Positions 50,691 through 62,581 are shown, counted from the first letter of the stretch. The stretch is DNA of 64,000 bases from a bacterium (GCA_905221215.1 CAJNCI010000006.1:35925-99924); one strand, 5' to 3'. Numbers and translations: made by a program. Notes: generated by a model from the letters alone, not told the origin.

Positions 50691-51869
50691 CTAGTCTAAA
50701 ACGCGAGTGCCACCTGCAACTTCAGCGATATAGAAGCTTGGAGCGTATCCAACTACTTCCTCGTAGTGCTTGCCTACAGCTTCCTTAAAGGCCTCAACAG
50801 TATCTTTTTGCACCAAGGCAATGGCACATCCGCCAAAACCTGCCCCTGTCATACGAGCACCGAGAACGCCTTCTTGATTCCAAGCTGTGTGAACAAGGGT
50901 ATCCAATTCCAAACCAGTTACTTCATAATCATGCTCCAGAGAAACGTGAGAAGCATTCATCAAACGACCAAATGTTTCCAAATCACCTGCTTGAAGGGCT
51001 GCTTGCGCTTTAAGGGTACGTTGGTTTTCAAGCACAGCATGGCGAGCGCGTTTCAAACGATTTTCGTCTTTAATCAGATAGCTGTATTGGTCAAAGGTCC
51101 ACTCATTCAATTCACCCAAGGTCTGAATATCTAAAGCTGCTTGCAATTCTTCAACTGCTTTTTCACACTCAGCACGGCGTTCATTGTACTTAGAATCTGC
51201 TAGTTCACGACGTTTGTTGGTGTTCATGATAACAACGACATTGTCCTTCAAATCAAGTGGTACCAAATCATACTCTAAGGTGTTGGTATCCAGGTAAATA
51301 GCACGTTGGTCTGCACCCATACCGATAGCAAACTGGTCCATGATACCAGAGTTGACTCCGATAAAGTTGTTTTCTGTTTGTTTTCCGATTTTTACCAAAT
51401 CCAAACGGTCTAGTTTTAAATCAAAGAGATGCTCTGCCACGACTCCTGTCAAGAGTTCCAAGGATGCTGAAGAAGACAAGCCAGCACCATTTGGGATATT
51501 CCCATAAACATAAAAATCAAAACCTTTGTCAATCACATGTCCAGCTTCTTGCAAGAAATGAAGAACACCTTTTGGATAGTTGGTCCAGCTGTGCTCTTTT
51601 TCAAACTTGAGATCCGCTAGAGGCACTTCGATAATACCCTTGTCCTCAAAGTTTGCTGAGTAGAAACGTAAAACTTGGTCGTCACGCTTGCGAGCTGCCC
51701 CGTATGTTCCCAAGGAAATAGCAGCAGGAAAAACGTGTCCACCGTTGTAATCTGTGTGTTCACCAATCAGATTGATACGACCTGGTGAGAAGAAAGTTTG
51801 GTCTGCTTCTTGACCAAAAACGGCAAGAAAGTCTTTGCGAAGTGCTTCAGCAGTAAGATGTTGTGTCAT
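50691..51869 (-). CDS. galK: Galactokinase
   Basis: This 392-aa GHMP kinase phosphorylates galactose at C1. The galactokinase signature [19 protein letters not shown] is split around residues 30-50. The ATP-binding loop [13 protein letters not shown], the catalytic Asp in [11 protein letters not shown] and the C-terminal [14 protein letters not shown] are intact. It is the first gene of the gal operon, divergent from galR, with a consensus promoter at 51926-51954. Confidence 0.96.
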   Translation of the reverse strand: MTQHLTAEALRKDFLAVFGQEADQTFFSPGRINLIGEHTDYNGGHVFPAAISLGTYGAARKRDDQVLRFYSANFEDKGIIEVPLADLKFEKEHSWTNYPKGVLHFLQEAGHVIDKGFDFYVYGNIPNGAGLSSSASLELLTGVVAEHLFDLKLDRLDLVKIGKQTENNFIGVNSGIMDQFAIGMGADQRAIYLDTNTLEYDLVPLDLKDNVVVIMNTNKRRELADSKYNERRAECEKAVEELQAALDIQTLGELNEWTFDQYSYLIKDENRLKRARHAVLENQRTLKAQAALQAGDLETFGRLMNASHVSLEHDYEVTGLELDTLVHTAWNQEGVLGARMTGAGFGGCAIALVQKDTVEAFKEAVGKHYEEVVGYAPSFYIAEVAGGTRVLD

Positions 51870-51925
51870 ATGAATTCTCCTTTGACTGTCCGTTAAATCA
51901 CCTTAACGTGTAATCGTTTTCTTCT

Positions 51926-51990
51926 ATTGTATCCAAGGGATTTCCCAAGGTCAATCCTTTTTACTAAACTTTTACTAAACTATCAGTAAA
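51926..51990 (-). promoter_or_regulatory. galK promoter and GalR operator region
   Basis: Minus-strand TTGACC (plus 51949-51954) and TACAAT (plus 51926-51931) are 17 bp apart. Immediately upstream lies a tandem and inverted array TTTTTACTAAAC-TTTTACTAAAC-TATCAGTAAAA (about 51958-51992). Its inverted part TTTACTAAACTATCAGTAAA (51971-51990) is a good candidate operator shared with galR. Confidence 0.7.
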
Positions 51991-52006
51991 AAGCAGAAAA
52001 ATATGA

Positions 52007-53038
<1,032 letters not shown>

Positions 53039-53065
53039 GATATTAAATAAGCTAGGCAAAAAGCG

Positions 53066-53108
53066 CATAGTGTCAAATGTTTAGAAACCTTGATACTATG
53101 AGTTTTTG
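53066..53108 (+). terminator. Terminator of galR
   Basis: CATAGTGTCAA pairs with TTGATACTATG (one mismatch) around 13 bases, followed by AGTTTTTG. Confidence 0.75.
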
Positions 53109-53163
53109 TGTGAAGATTTACTTCATTCTCTCTTTAAATTGAGTTTTGTCCCAGCCTCTTTTT

Positions 53164-54054
53164 CTAGTGTTGATGCCCGTGGGGCTGCTCTAAAGCTGTT
53201 ACCTTTCGCTTATGTTGCGCATGATTGCTTTGACTGGTGTCCACTTCGATAGTAATATTCTGCACACCTCTTTCTTCTAAGAGCTGACGTACTTGATTCT
53301 TTGTTTCCGTCATCTGCTCCCAATCTTCTAAACAGAGATGGATAATGGCATTATTTTCCAGACCATCCATGGACCAAATACTAAGTTGATTGACACTTTT
53401 GACATTGGTCAGAGCCTCCAAATCTTTCTCCAAATCACCTGTCTCTAGTCCTTCTGGCACAGCATCCAAGAAAATCTTGAGCGTAGACCAAAAACGTGGA
53501 AGGGCTTTTGACAGAATAAAGAAGGAAATAGCAAGAGACAAGAGCGGATCCAAGATATACCAATCGGTAAATCGAAGAACAATGGCCATCAGGATGACAG
53601 CCACCCAACCCAAGGTATCTTCCAGAAAGTGCAGGCTGAGAATAGACTCATTCTTTGTCTTTCCCTTACCAACCACTAGACTGGCTAACACATTGATAGT
53701 AATCGCAATAATTCCTAACCAGAGAATCCCCTCGTCATTGACTGGTTGCGGATTTAAAATCTTCGTAACATTTTCCAAAATAACTAGAACAGATCCTGTC
53801 ATGAGTATTATCGCTGTTACCAAGGCTCCTAGCAGACTAAAACGCTTATAACCCAAGGTGTACTGATTGTCTTCTTCACGATTGGAGATGGTTTCTAGAA
53901 AAGCTGATATTCCAATTGCAATCGCATCTCCCAAGTCATGCACAGAGTCAGCAAGAACAGCGCTCGAACCAAATACTCCACCTGCAATAAACTCGACAAT
54001 GGCATAAGTCAAATTTAAGAAAAAAGCTAGCCAAACAGTATATTTTGCCTTCAT
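53164..54054 (-). CDS. czcD: Zinc-exporting cation diffusion facilitator CzcD
   Basis: This is a 296-aa CDF transporter with six predicted membrane helices. The zinc-binding HxxxD/DxxxD pairs are DSVHDLGDA in helix 2 and HFLEDTLGW in helix 5, and a histidine-rich tail ends QPHGHQH. The cytoplasmic C-terminal domain is beta-alpha rich. It exports Zn(II), and in pneumococcus it is induced by SczA. AAAGGA touches the first ATG (54061-54063) but is nine bases before the ATG at 54052-54054, which is chosen. The divergent sczA gene and an inverted-repeat operator lie upstream. Confidence 0.93.
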   Translation of the reverse strand: MKAKYTVWLAFFLNLTYAIVEFIAGGVFGSSAVLADSVHDLGDAIAIGISAFLETISNREEDNQYTLGYKRFSLLGALVTAIILMTGSVLVILENVTKILNPQPVNDEGILWLGIIAITINVLASLVVGKGKTKNESILSLHFLEDTLGWVAVILMAIVLRFTDWYILDPLLSLAISFFILSKALPRFWSTLKIFLDAVPEGLETGDLEKDLEALTNVKSVNQLSIWSMDGLENNAIIHLCLEDWEQMTETKNQVRQLLEERGVQNITIEVDTSQSNHAQHKRKVTALEQPHGHQH

Positions 54055-54084
54055 ATTTCTCATTCCTTTGTTATAATAGATTTA

Positions 54085-54099
54085 TGAACATCTTGTTCA
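54085..54099. promoter_or_regulatory. SczA operator in the czcD-sczA intergenic region
   Basis: TGAACA-TCT-TGTTCA is a perfect inverted repeat just upstream of the czcD -10 (minus-strand TATTATAAC). A second TGAACA half site is at about 54164-54169, close to the sczA start. This agrees with the reported zinc-responsive SczA sites. Confidence 0.75.
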
Positions 54100-54186
54100 T
54101 TATCATTATCCACTAAAACTCAAAGGAAGGATAGAAGCAAAGCGTCAGCTTTATTCAGTTCTGAACAATTTGCTTCAAGTGTCCAT

Positions 54187-54723
54187 ATGACTAAGATTGA
54201 CCGCCGTATCAGTAAAACAAAAAAAGCCATTTATCAAGCTTTTCTACAACTTTTGAACGATAAGGGCTACGAGGCCACTACTGTTCAGGATATTATTGAC
54301 CTAGCAGATGTGGGACGCTCCACCTTTTACTGTCACTATGAGAGCAAGGAGCTGCTTCTGGACGAGCTATGTCGCTACCTCTTCCATCATCTTTTTGAAA
54401 AACAGATAGCCATTTCAACCGAAGATTACCTCGCCCACCTCTTTCTGCATTTTCAGAAAAACCAAGATCATATCACCAGTTTACTATTCTCCAAAAATGA
54501 CTACTTCCTCCGTCAACTCCAGAGAGAGTTGGAATACCACGTCTATCCCATGCTGGCTGATGAGTTGAAAGAAGCTCACCCAGGTCTGCCTGCTTCTTAT
54601 CTCCAACACTTAGTTGTAACCAACTTTATCGAGACATTGACCTGGTGGCTAAAAAAAGGACAAGACTTCACAGAACAGGAAGTTGTCCAGTTTTATCTAG
54701 ACCTTCTCATTCCTAAAAATTGA
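54187..54723 (+). CDS. sczA: TetR-family zinc-responsive regulator SczA
   Basis: This 178-aa TetR protein has the N-terminal helix-turn-helix KKAIYQAFLQLLNDKGYEAT, VQDIIDLADVGRSTFYCHYE. The C-terminal ligand domain is rich in His and Glu (LFHHLFEKQ, HLFLHFQKNQDH), compatible with metal sensing. It lies divergent from czcD exactly as in pneumococcus, where SczA activates czcD at high zinc. A terminator lies 14 bases after the stop. Confidence 0.9.
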   Translation: MTKIDRRISKTKKAIYQAFLQLLNDKGYEATTVQDIIDLADVGRSTFYCHYESKELLLDELCRYLFHHLFEKQIAISTEDYLAHLFLHFQKNQDHITSLLFSKNDYFLRQLQRELEYHVYPMLADELKEAHPGLPASYLQHLVVTNFIETLTWWLKKGQDFTEQEVVQFYLDLLIPKN

Positions 54724-54736
54724 ATACAGAGTAGAG

Positions 54737-54775
54737 CTCAGTTGCCTTATTTCTAGGCTACTGAGTTTTTTATCT
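54737..54775. terminator. Terminator after sczA
   Basis: CTCAGTTGCC pairs with GGCTACTGAG around TTATTTCTA, followed by T6. Confidence 0.75.
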
Positions 54776-54876
54776 TTTCAACAACAAAAGAGAACCCACC
54801 GATCCTCTCTTTCATCATCTCAAATCCTCGATTATCAACTCTATCTGTTTTATCCCAAAACTTAAAACATCTTTTT

Positions 54877-55401
54877 CTAGTTAGGTAAATCCGTATTCTG
54901 CTTAGCTGCCTTGCTCCACTGGTACCAACCAACTAGACTGTTAATGAGATAAATCAAGTATTTCCCTTGGATTTGCAGGCTTTCTCCCCACCAGAGATAG
55001 ATTGAAAAGACATTAGTAGCAGCCCAGAATATCCACTGTTCACGGTAAACAGCTGTCATGAGGATTTGCCCTACACCATTGGTCGCATCAGTGATAGAAT
55101 CACGATAGGGACGATTAGCTCCGATAGACTGATAAATAAACCCAAAGGCCAACCACCAAAGAACACTAATAGAAAGATACTTTGTCCAACCCTTGCCGTC
55201 TAGTTTACGTGCGACAAACTCTTGTTGTTCTTTCTTAAACTGGGCTTGATAAATCCAAACCAAGAGACCAATTGGCTGCATAATTGTAAAATAGAGAGTT
55301 GTTAAAACCTCACCATAGAAGCCTTTTTGAAGGGCAAGCACCAGATAAATTATGGAGTTAATCAAACCAAATAGGTAGTTACTAGCACGACCTTCAGCTT
55401 C
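54877..55401 (-). pseudogene. pnuC: Nicotinamide riboside transporter PnuC, 5' truncated
   Basis: The C-terminal part of PnuC is intact from EGRASNYLFGLINSIIYLV to the stop, including the motif NGVGQILMTAVYREQWIFW and the helix FSIYLWWGESLQIQGKYLIY. About 173 codons remain of a protein normally near 260 aa. Reading upstream, the frame continues without a start codon and hits TGA at 55402-55404, at the border of the ISS1-like sequence. A TTG at 55363-55365 could act as start but lacks a ribosome binding site. The missing 5' end is not found on the far side of the insertion near 60200-60330. Vitamin B3-related uptake by this locus is therefore probably lost. Confidence 0.85.
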
Positions 55402-55404
55402 TCA

Positions 55405-55765
55405 AAGAGCAGAAAAAAGGTTAGTAAGGCTTGAGAGATGAATCATTTTAAAGGCAAACAATTCCAACAAGACGTCATCATTGTCGCTGTTGGTTATTAC
55501 CTACGTTACAATCTGAGCTATCGTGAAGTTCAGGAATTGCTTTATGACCGTGGAATAAATGTTTGTCACACTACGATTTATCGGTGGGTTCAAGAATACA
55601 GTAAAATCCTCTATCATCTCTGGAAAAAGAAAAATAAACAGTCCTTCTATTCGTGGAAAATGGATGAAACCTATATCAAAATTAAGGGGCGTTGGCATTA
55701 TCTCTATCGAGCGATTGATGCGGACGGTTTAACATTGGATATCTGGTTACGAAAGAAACGTCGAG
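55405..55765 (+). mobile_element. ISS1-like IS6-family fragment
   Basis: The first ~108 codons of an ISS1/IS6-family transposase are present from 55438 (MNHFKGKQFQQDVIIVAVGY, ... KMDETYIKIKGRWHYLYRAI with the first catalytic Asp). The rest, including the DE of the DDE triad, is missing. The usual terminal repeat (GGTTCTGTTGCAAAG) is not seen at either side, so both ends are lost. Confidence 0.85.
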
Positions 55766-56133
55766 CAGACGATAACAGCTATAAGTTAGAAGATACCGCC
55801 TATCAAGAAGATAAAGCACGCAAAGCAGAAACCGAAGATAAGCTAGCTATTGAAGCAATGAAAAGCAAGTACACCACGCTATTGCTAGAAAATATGTTGC
55901 TAAGTCCGTTTGAAATGCAAGATACAAAAATCATGGCAGGATTGCAAGTCCATGTTTACCCCCTCTATGACGAACTGAAAGAATTAAGAGGGCTAAATAG
56001 TGTTAAAGACCACTTGTCTTATGTTGCCAGCAGACGTGAAGAATATTCTAAGCATAATATCGCACGCTACCTCAAAAAAGCCATTGAACAATATCTACCA
56101 ACGGTTAAAAGGCAGGACTTAAACCATGAGTGA
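55438..56133 (+). pseudogene. In-frame fusion of truncated ISS1 transposase to plasmid RepB C-terminus
   Basis: The frame is open for 231 codons but chimeric. Residues 1-108 are ISS1-type transposase (helix-turn-helix and start of the DDE domain, ending LDIWLRKKR). From about residue 109 (RADDNSYKLED...) the sequence is the C-terminal part of a lactococcal/lactobacillus theta-plasmid replication initiator RepB (VYPLYDELKELRGLNSVKDH, HNIARYLKKAIEQYLPTVKR). Neither half can be functional alone: the transposase lacks two catalytic residues and RepB lacks its DNA-binding domains. The last eight bases overlap repX as in intact plasmids. Confidence 0.8.
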
Positions 56134-56623
56134 AGACTTAAAAACGATCAAAGAGTTGGCGGATGAGTTGAGTGTTACAAAACAAAATATTCAATATCAC
56201 TACCAAAGGTTACCAAAAGAATTACAGCTTAAAAGTTCCAATGGGTCTAATCTAATAAATTCTAAAGCAGAAAAAATAATTTTAGGTAAAGTAGAAAGTA
56301 GTAGCAAATCAAATACCAAAGACCAACAAATAAGTAGCAAAGACCAAAAAATAGAAAAACTAACTAATTTGTTAGACCAGTAACAACGATTAGCCTTGCA
56401 AGATAAAAAGTTGCTAGAAGAATACAAGGCGGAAAATGATAACTTAAAAGCCCTCAAAATGCCTTCACAGGAAACAGAATTCAAACACTTAGACAATCAA
56501 TATAAAGATGAAGTGAACGCTCTTAAAGAGAAGTTGGAAAATTTACAGGAACAAATCAAAGATCAAAAAAGGATAGAAGAACAAGAAAAACCAATAAAAT
56601 GCTGGGGACTATGGCGAAAATAG
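56126..56623 (+). pseudogene. Plasmid RepX/DUF536-like protein with one premature stop
   Basis: The product begins MSEDLKTIKELADELSVTKQ, a MerR-like helix-turn-helix as in RepX/OrfX of lactococcal plasmids, and continues into a Lys/Glu/Gln-rich coiled coil. A single TAA at 56381-56383 (probably CAA to TAA) interrupts it after 85 codons. The same frame then reads on for 80 codons to EEQEKPIKCWGLWRK. In plasmids the protein follows repB by overlap and supports replication or stability; here it is a remnant. Confidence 0.78.
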
Positions 56624-56772
56624 ATGATTCAGTTAAAAAGAAAGTTCCAGAATTGCGATTTAAAGGATTCACGGATGAATAGGAACAGCGTAAGTTGGGA
56701 GACGAAGTTCGAATAGTGATGGGACAGCCTCCTAATTCAGAAAATTATACTGATGATCCTAATGGACGCTAA
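56611..56772 (+). pseudogene. Type I restriction specificity subunit HsdS, N-terminal remnant
   Basis: ATG at 56611 gives MAKIDDSVKKKVPELRFKGF TDE, then a stop, then EQRKLGDEVRIVMGQPPNS and NYTDDPNGR. The Trp codon of the conserved FTDxWEQRKLG motif has become TAG. The motif is diagnostic for HsdS of lactic acid bacteria. Only about 53 of some 400 codons remain. repB-repX-hsdS is a common gene order on lactococcal plasmids, which supports the origin of this block. The 220 bases that follow up to the ECF genes contain further small decayed frames without recognisable similarity. Confidence 0.75.
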
Positions 56773-56919
56773 AAATGCGAAGACCTATGAAGACCTATTT
56801 TGTATTAGTCAAACAAAAAATCCAAAAGAAATGGTATATGATTATGACCATGAAACAAAGTAAAATCAAACCGAGTGATCTGAGGAAGCACCCGATGATC
56901 ATGAAACGTTATTAAACAC

Positions 56920-56995
56920 AAAAGTCACCCATGTGAGTTCTTGACAGAAGCTGAAGTTAATCCTTCAACCTGGAAAACCCGCAGAGGTGACTTTT
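56920..56995 (-). terminator. Candidate terminator downstream of the ECF operon
   Basis: AAAAGTCACC (56920-56929) pairs with GGTGACTTTT (56986-56995); an inner small hairpin (GAAG...CTTC) lies between them. The long loop makes it atypical, but it ends right at the ECF ATPase stop. Confidence 0.45.
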
Positions 56996-56996
56996 T

Positions 56997-57797
56997 CTAT
57001 ACATCTCGATTTTTCTGGCAATAATCATTAACCGATAAATATGTCTGTGAATCACCCAGCGACTCCGCTATGTCCATAATCCGCGGTGGTAGTAATCCCA
57101 CTCGCTGGACAAGTTCGTGATTGCTGAACAATTCCCGTGGACTGCCGGCGAAGCCAAACTTCCCGTGTTCCATAACATACACCGACTCAAACTCGGCGGC
57201 GACCCAATCCATGTCATGGGTGATGGTCACAACTTGGTGGCCCGAATCAGCCAACTGATGGAAAATTGCGGTCAACTTGCGCCGGCTTTCCCAATCAAGC
57301 GACATCATCGGCTCATCAAATAAATAAATCGCCGGATTCACTGCCAAAACTGTGGCAACGCTCAACAGCTTGCGTTCCGACAATGACAGGTCATATGGAC
57401 TTTCAGCTGTTTTATCATCCAAGCCAACTCTTTTTAGAGCCGCTAAAGCCCGCCTCGTAATCGTGTCGTGGTCATCCATGACCTGCGCGACACTCCACTC
57501 CACCTCTCGTTGAACGGTCGGGTTGAAAAGCTGATCGTCAGGATTCTGAAAAGTAATCCCAACCTTCAGTAACTTTTCGACTGGTTTAAGATCATTAAAA
57601 TTTTCTCCATCGATCTTAATCACACCGGTTTGTGGTGTCAGCAAACCCGTCAACAATTTGAAGAGCGTTGATTTGCCGGCACCATTTTGGCCGACAATCG
57701 CCACCATCGGATCGGCGAAGTGTTTGTCTTCAACATCCAAGCTAAAGGACCGTTCCGGATAAGTGAACGTCAGGTGGCTCAGTTCAATTGTGGGCAT
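56997..57797 (-). CDS. ECF transporter ATPase subunit (second; altered signature motif)
   Basis: This 266-aa ABC ATPase has Walker A GQNGAGKST (about 36-44) and Walker B IYLFDEPMMSLD with the catalytic Glu. The signature reads DLSLSERKLLSVA where LSGGQ is expected. It overlaps the first ATPase gene by 14 bases. With that protein it would form one canonical site (this Glu plus the partner's LSGGQ) and one degenerate site. The gene belongs to the GC-richer imported block; codon choice (CCG, GCC, CTG, GTC) differs from neighbouring streptococcal genes. Confidence 0.85.
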   Translation of the reverse strand: MPTIELSHLTFTYPERSFSLDVEDKHFADPMVAIVGQNGAGKSTLFKLLTGLLTPQTGVIKIDGENFNDLKPVEKLLKVGITFQNPDDQLFNPTVQREVEWSVAQVMDDHDTITRRALAALKRVGLDDKTAESPYDLSLSERKLLSVATVLAVNPAIYLFDEPMMSLDWESRRKLTAIFHQLADSGHQVVTITHDMDWVAAEFESVYVMEHGKFGFAGSPRELFSNHELVQRVGLLPPRIMDIAESLGDSQTYLSVNDYCQKNRDV

Positions 57798-58620
57798 AAC
57801 GAACCTCCTTCAGATCAGCGTAATTCACCGGATACCGGCCATCAGCCAAGTGCCAATCCATTTTTTGAGCAAGTTGCTGGATTGTCGGGGCTGGAATCTG
57901 CCAGTCAGCTGCCAAATGATTAAACACCTCACCCGGCCTGCCCTGGGCTACCATTTGACCCTCGTGCAGCACCCACACAACGTCGGCGACTTCGCACAAA
58001 TCGTCAATTTCACTGGTGACAATGAAGACAGTCGTCTCTTTGACTTGGGCCAGCCATTGGAAAAATTGTCGGCGGCCAAGGGGATCCATTTGACTGGTCG
58101 GATCATCCATAATCAAAACAGCCGGGTTAGCCGCAATCGCCGTGGCAATTGCCAACCGCTGGCTCTGACCACCGGAAAGACTCTCGGGACGCAAATTCAG
58201 CTGTTCAATCAGCCCCATTTGCGTGGCAACTTCTTCAACCCGTTTTTGAATCAGTCCTTCAGCCATTCCCTGATTAATCAAGTCAAAGGCGATTTCATCG
58301 GCAACCGTCTCTGCCAACCCGCTTAGTTGGCCAGCTGGATTTTGCAGTACAACTCCATTCATGGCATTATAAACGGGCCAATTGTCAGACACTCGCTGGC
58401 CAAACATGTGCCAATCGCCCTCAATCTCAGCAGACACAATTTTGGGAATGACCCCTGCCAGCACACGGCACAAAGTCGATTTGCCGGAGTGGCTATTCCC
58501 GATAATCCCAACCACCTGACCGGTATGAACCTCCGCATTAATCTGACGCAGTTGTGGTTGCTCAGTACCCGGATAACGGGTGGTCAAATTTTCAATTACA
58601 ATCCGTTTATCTTCGTCCAT
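57784..58620 (-). CDS. ECF transporter ATPase subunit (first; Asp in place of catalytic Glu)
   Basis: This 278-aa ABC ATPase has Walker A GNSHSGKSTLC, signature ESLSGGQSQRLAIA and Walker B VLIMDDPTSQMD, where Asp replaces the usual Glu. It is the expected complement of the second ATPase. A GTG at 58627-58629 is possible, but GGTGG is five bases before the ATG at 58618-58620, which is preferred. The longer form would overlap the T-component gene by 34 bases rather than 25. Cytosolic, membrane-associated through the T component. Confidence 0.85.
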   Translation of the reverse strand: MDEDKRIVIENLTTRYPGTEQPQLRQINAEVHTGQVVGIIGNSHSGKSTLCRVLAGVIPKIVSAEIEGDWHMFGQRVSDNWPVYNAMNGVVLQNPAGQLSGLAETVADEIAFDLINQGMAEGLIQKRVEEVATQMGLIEQLNLRPESLSGGQSQRLAIATAIAANPAVLIMDDPTSQMDPLGRRQFFQWLAQVKETTVFIVTSEIDDLCEVADVVWVLHEGQMVAQGRPGEVFNHLAADWQIPAPTIQQLAQKMDWHLADGRYPVNYADLKEVRYAHN

Positions 58621-59390
58621 ATCTTCCACCCAATCAATAAAATTGCCAATCCAGTCAGACCAATGTGCAGCGTCCGCGACAGGCGATACACGCGCTGGGA
58701 GGTTCTGACAGTCCGGTTGAGATTATCAAAACCTCTCAGTTGGAGAGAAATCGACCGCGTCATCGATTGATCCAAGGTCTTAATCACCAATGGAATTAGA
58801 ACCGGCAGGACTGACTTTAATTTCTGAATCAACGTTTTTTGCGGATTGGTTCCGCGAACTTTTTGTGCCTGCTGGATTTTCCGCATATTGCGCATCATTT
58901 CTGGCAAAATATAACACACCGACATCAGAACGTAGACGGTTTTATAAGACAATCCGGACAGTTCCAAATAGGCCGCGTTTTCTGAAATACTCGTGGTCAC
59001 CATAAAAAAGCCACTGGTCAAAATAATCACCAATACTCGACAACCCAGAGTGGTGGCGTAAATCAGGCCTTCTTTGTAGAACGACACCCCAAGCACAGAA
59101 AACAGCACAGTTTGATTCCGACTGTAAAATAACCCTTGGATAATCAGCATGGTGCAAATCAGAAACAGGCTGAATCCCAGCGCCTTAAAGGTGGTAGAAC
59201 TCAATTTGGAAAATAACAATAGCAGTGTTGCGACAAGAATTAATCCGGCCTGAAGCAATAAATTCATACTGGCAAAGCTCAACAACGTCATGTCCAAGAT
59301 GAACAAGAGCTTAGTAATCGGATCAATCACCTGGTACCACTTGAGCTTGACCCGTGGCGCTCCAGAAATCAATGTTTTATCAGTCATCAT
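58596..59390 (-). CDS. ECF transporter transmembrane T component
   Basis: This 264-aa CbiQ/EcfT-type protein has about five membrane helices (LLFILDMTLLSFASMNLLLQ onward) and the coupling helices typical of T components. The conserved short motifs are QKVRGTNP and SLQLRGFDN, matching the paired Ala-Arg-Gly-like motifs that contact the two ATPases. It overlaps the S gene by four bases and the first ATPase gene at its 3' end, a fully overlapping operon. Confidence 0.85.
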   Translation of the reverse strand: MMTDKTLISGAPRVKLKWYQVIDPITKLLFILDMTLLSFASMNLLLQAGLILVATLLLLFSKLSSTTFKALGFSLFLICTMLIIQGLFYSRNQTVLFSVLGVSFYKEGLIYATTLGCRVLVIILTSGFFMVTTSISENAAYLELSGLSYKTVYVLMSVCYILPEMMRNMRKIQQAQKVRGTNPQKTLIQKLKSVLPVLIPLVIKTLDQSMTRSISLQLRGFDNLNRTVRTSQRVYRLSRTLHIGLTGLAILLIGWKIWTKINGL

Positions 59391-59989
59391 TTATCATCGC
59401 TAAAGAAGTGCACCATCCGCTTCGGCAGCTGACGATAGATGAAGAATGCCAGGTAGGCCACGCAGACTTTATCCAAAATATCCAAGACAAACTCATCGGT
59501 AAATGAGGCCAGCCACACTGGTGCATGATTGGCGACCATTACCGCAAACAATGAGTCACCCCAAGCGATACCGGTCTGACCACCCCAAAAGATGACGTTG
59601 AGTGGCGTTGAAATGACAGCTGAAACGATGGCAATAATAATAGCAGAAACAAATACTCGTCGCGCTGACGAGAACCACCCATTGGCGTGCAAAACTCCGA
59701 CAGCAATCCCAATTCCGATGCTGGTAATCGCATACACGGTTGAAATTGGCGATAAGGTCAGCCCATAGATCACGTTGTTGATGAAACCACTAATGGCACC
59801 GGCAACCGGCCCAGCCAACATGCTGGTAAGAAAGGTTCCCAAAGACCCCAGCCAAACGGGCAACTTTAACCCCTCCGCCAAGGCTTTGGCAACATAGTTA
59901 ATCCCCACGGCAGCGGGAATCAAAGTCATGGTGGCAGCACTTAACTTAAATTTCCACATACTGGTACGATGAATCGGTTCTGTTTTCAT
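59387..59989 (-). CDS. ECF transporter substrate-specific S component, ligand unknown
   Basis: This 200-aa membrane protein has five to six helices. Helix 1 carries alanine-rich AATMTLIPAAVGINYVAKAL, which fits the AxxxA contact with the T component. It also shows GAISGFINNVIYGLTLSPIS and VISTPLNVIFWGGQTGIAWG, with several Trp and Asn that could line a vitamin-sized pocket. I cannot place it in a ligand-defined group (not clearly BioY, ThiT, RibU, FolT or QueT). First gene of an S-T-A-A operon, so a dedicated (group I-like) system. GGAGAAG precedes the ATG. A long leader precedes it. Confidence 0.83.
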   Translation of the reverse strand: MKTEPIHRTSMWKFKLSAATMTLIPAAVGINYVAKALAEGLKLPVWLGSLGTFLTSMLAGPVAGAISGFINNVIYGLTLSPISTVYAITSIGIGIAVGVLHANGWFSSARRVFVSAIIIAIVSAVISTPLNVIFWGGQTGIAWGDSLFAVMVANHAPVWLASFTDEFVLDILDKVCVAYLAFFIYRQLPKRMVHFFSDDK

Positions 59990-60168
59990 AATCTTCTCCT
60001 TTTGTTTTTAAAGAGCCGTGTCTGGATAGACTTTCGGACGCAACGCTCTATTATATATCTACTGAACTGTCTATACACAAGATTTCCATCCTTAGTCGAC
60101 ATGAGCTGGAAATCTTTATTTGTTAAGTAGTTCACAACACATTATACACCTATTTTATGAATAGTCAA
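59990..60168 (-). promoter_or_regulatory. Promoter and ~145-nt structured leader of the ECF operon
   Basis: Minus-strand TTGACT (plus 60163-60168) and TATAAT (plus 60141-60146) are 16 bp apart. The leader contains a perfect nine-base stem AGATTTCCA/TGGAAATCT (60080-60115, 18-base loop). Close to the start is a multi-part structure AGAGC...GTCT-ATCC-AGAC...GGCTCT (about 60009-60049). A second TATAAT lies between them. No known riboswitch consensus is recognised. Beyond the promoter, 60169-60325 holds only an AT-rich stretch and the proWX terminator. Confidence 0.55.
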
Positions 60169-60251
60169 GTGTATTTACAGTAAAATTTTAGAAAGTCCTA
60201 AAAATTTCCTCTTATTTTCCATTTTGAAAGACATTCAGTAACTCTAATATC

Positions 60252-60279
60252 AAAAAAGCCCAGACGACATTGTCTGAGC
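60252..60279 (-). terminator. Terminator of the MarR-proV-proWX operon
   Basis: Minus-strand GCTCAGAC-AATGTC-GTCTGGGC is followed by TTTTTT, 45 bases after the proWX stop. Confidence 0.85.
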
Positions 60280-60325
60280 ATTCTTCTATATAGACATTTA
60301 ACCAAGTTGAGTTTAGCTTTTCAAG

Positions 60326-62567
<2,242 letters not shown>

Positions 62568-62581
62568 TCTTTGTCCTCAAT

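Noticed and set aside
55438..56133. Functional transposase gene
   Set aside because: Only the first half of the ISS1 transposase is present. The frame continues into an unrelated plasmid replication protein.
59990..60146. Known vitamin riboswitch (TPP, FMN, THF, preQ1, cobalamin) before the ECF genes
   Set aside because: None of the conserved core sequences of these classes could be found in the leader.
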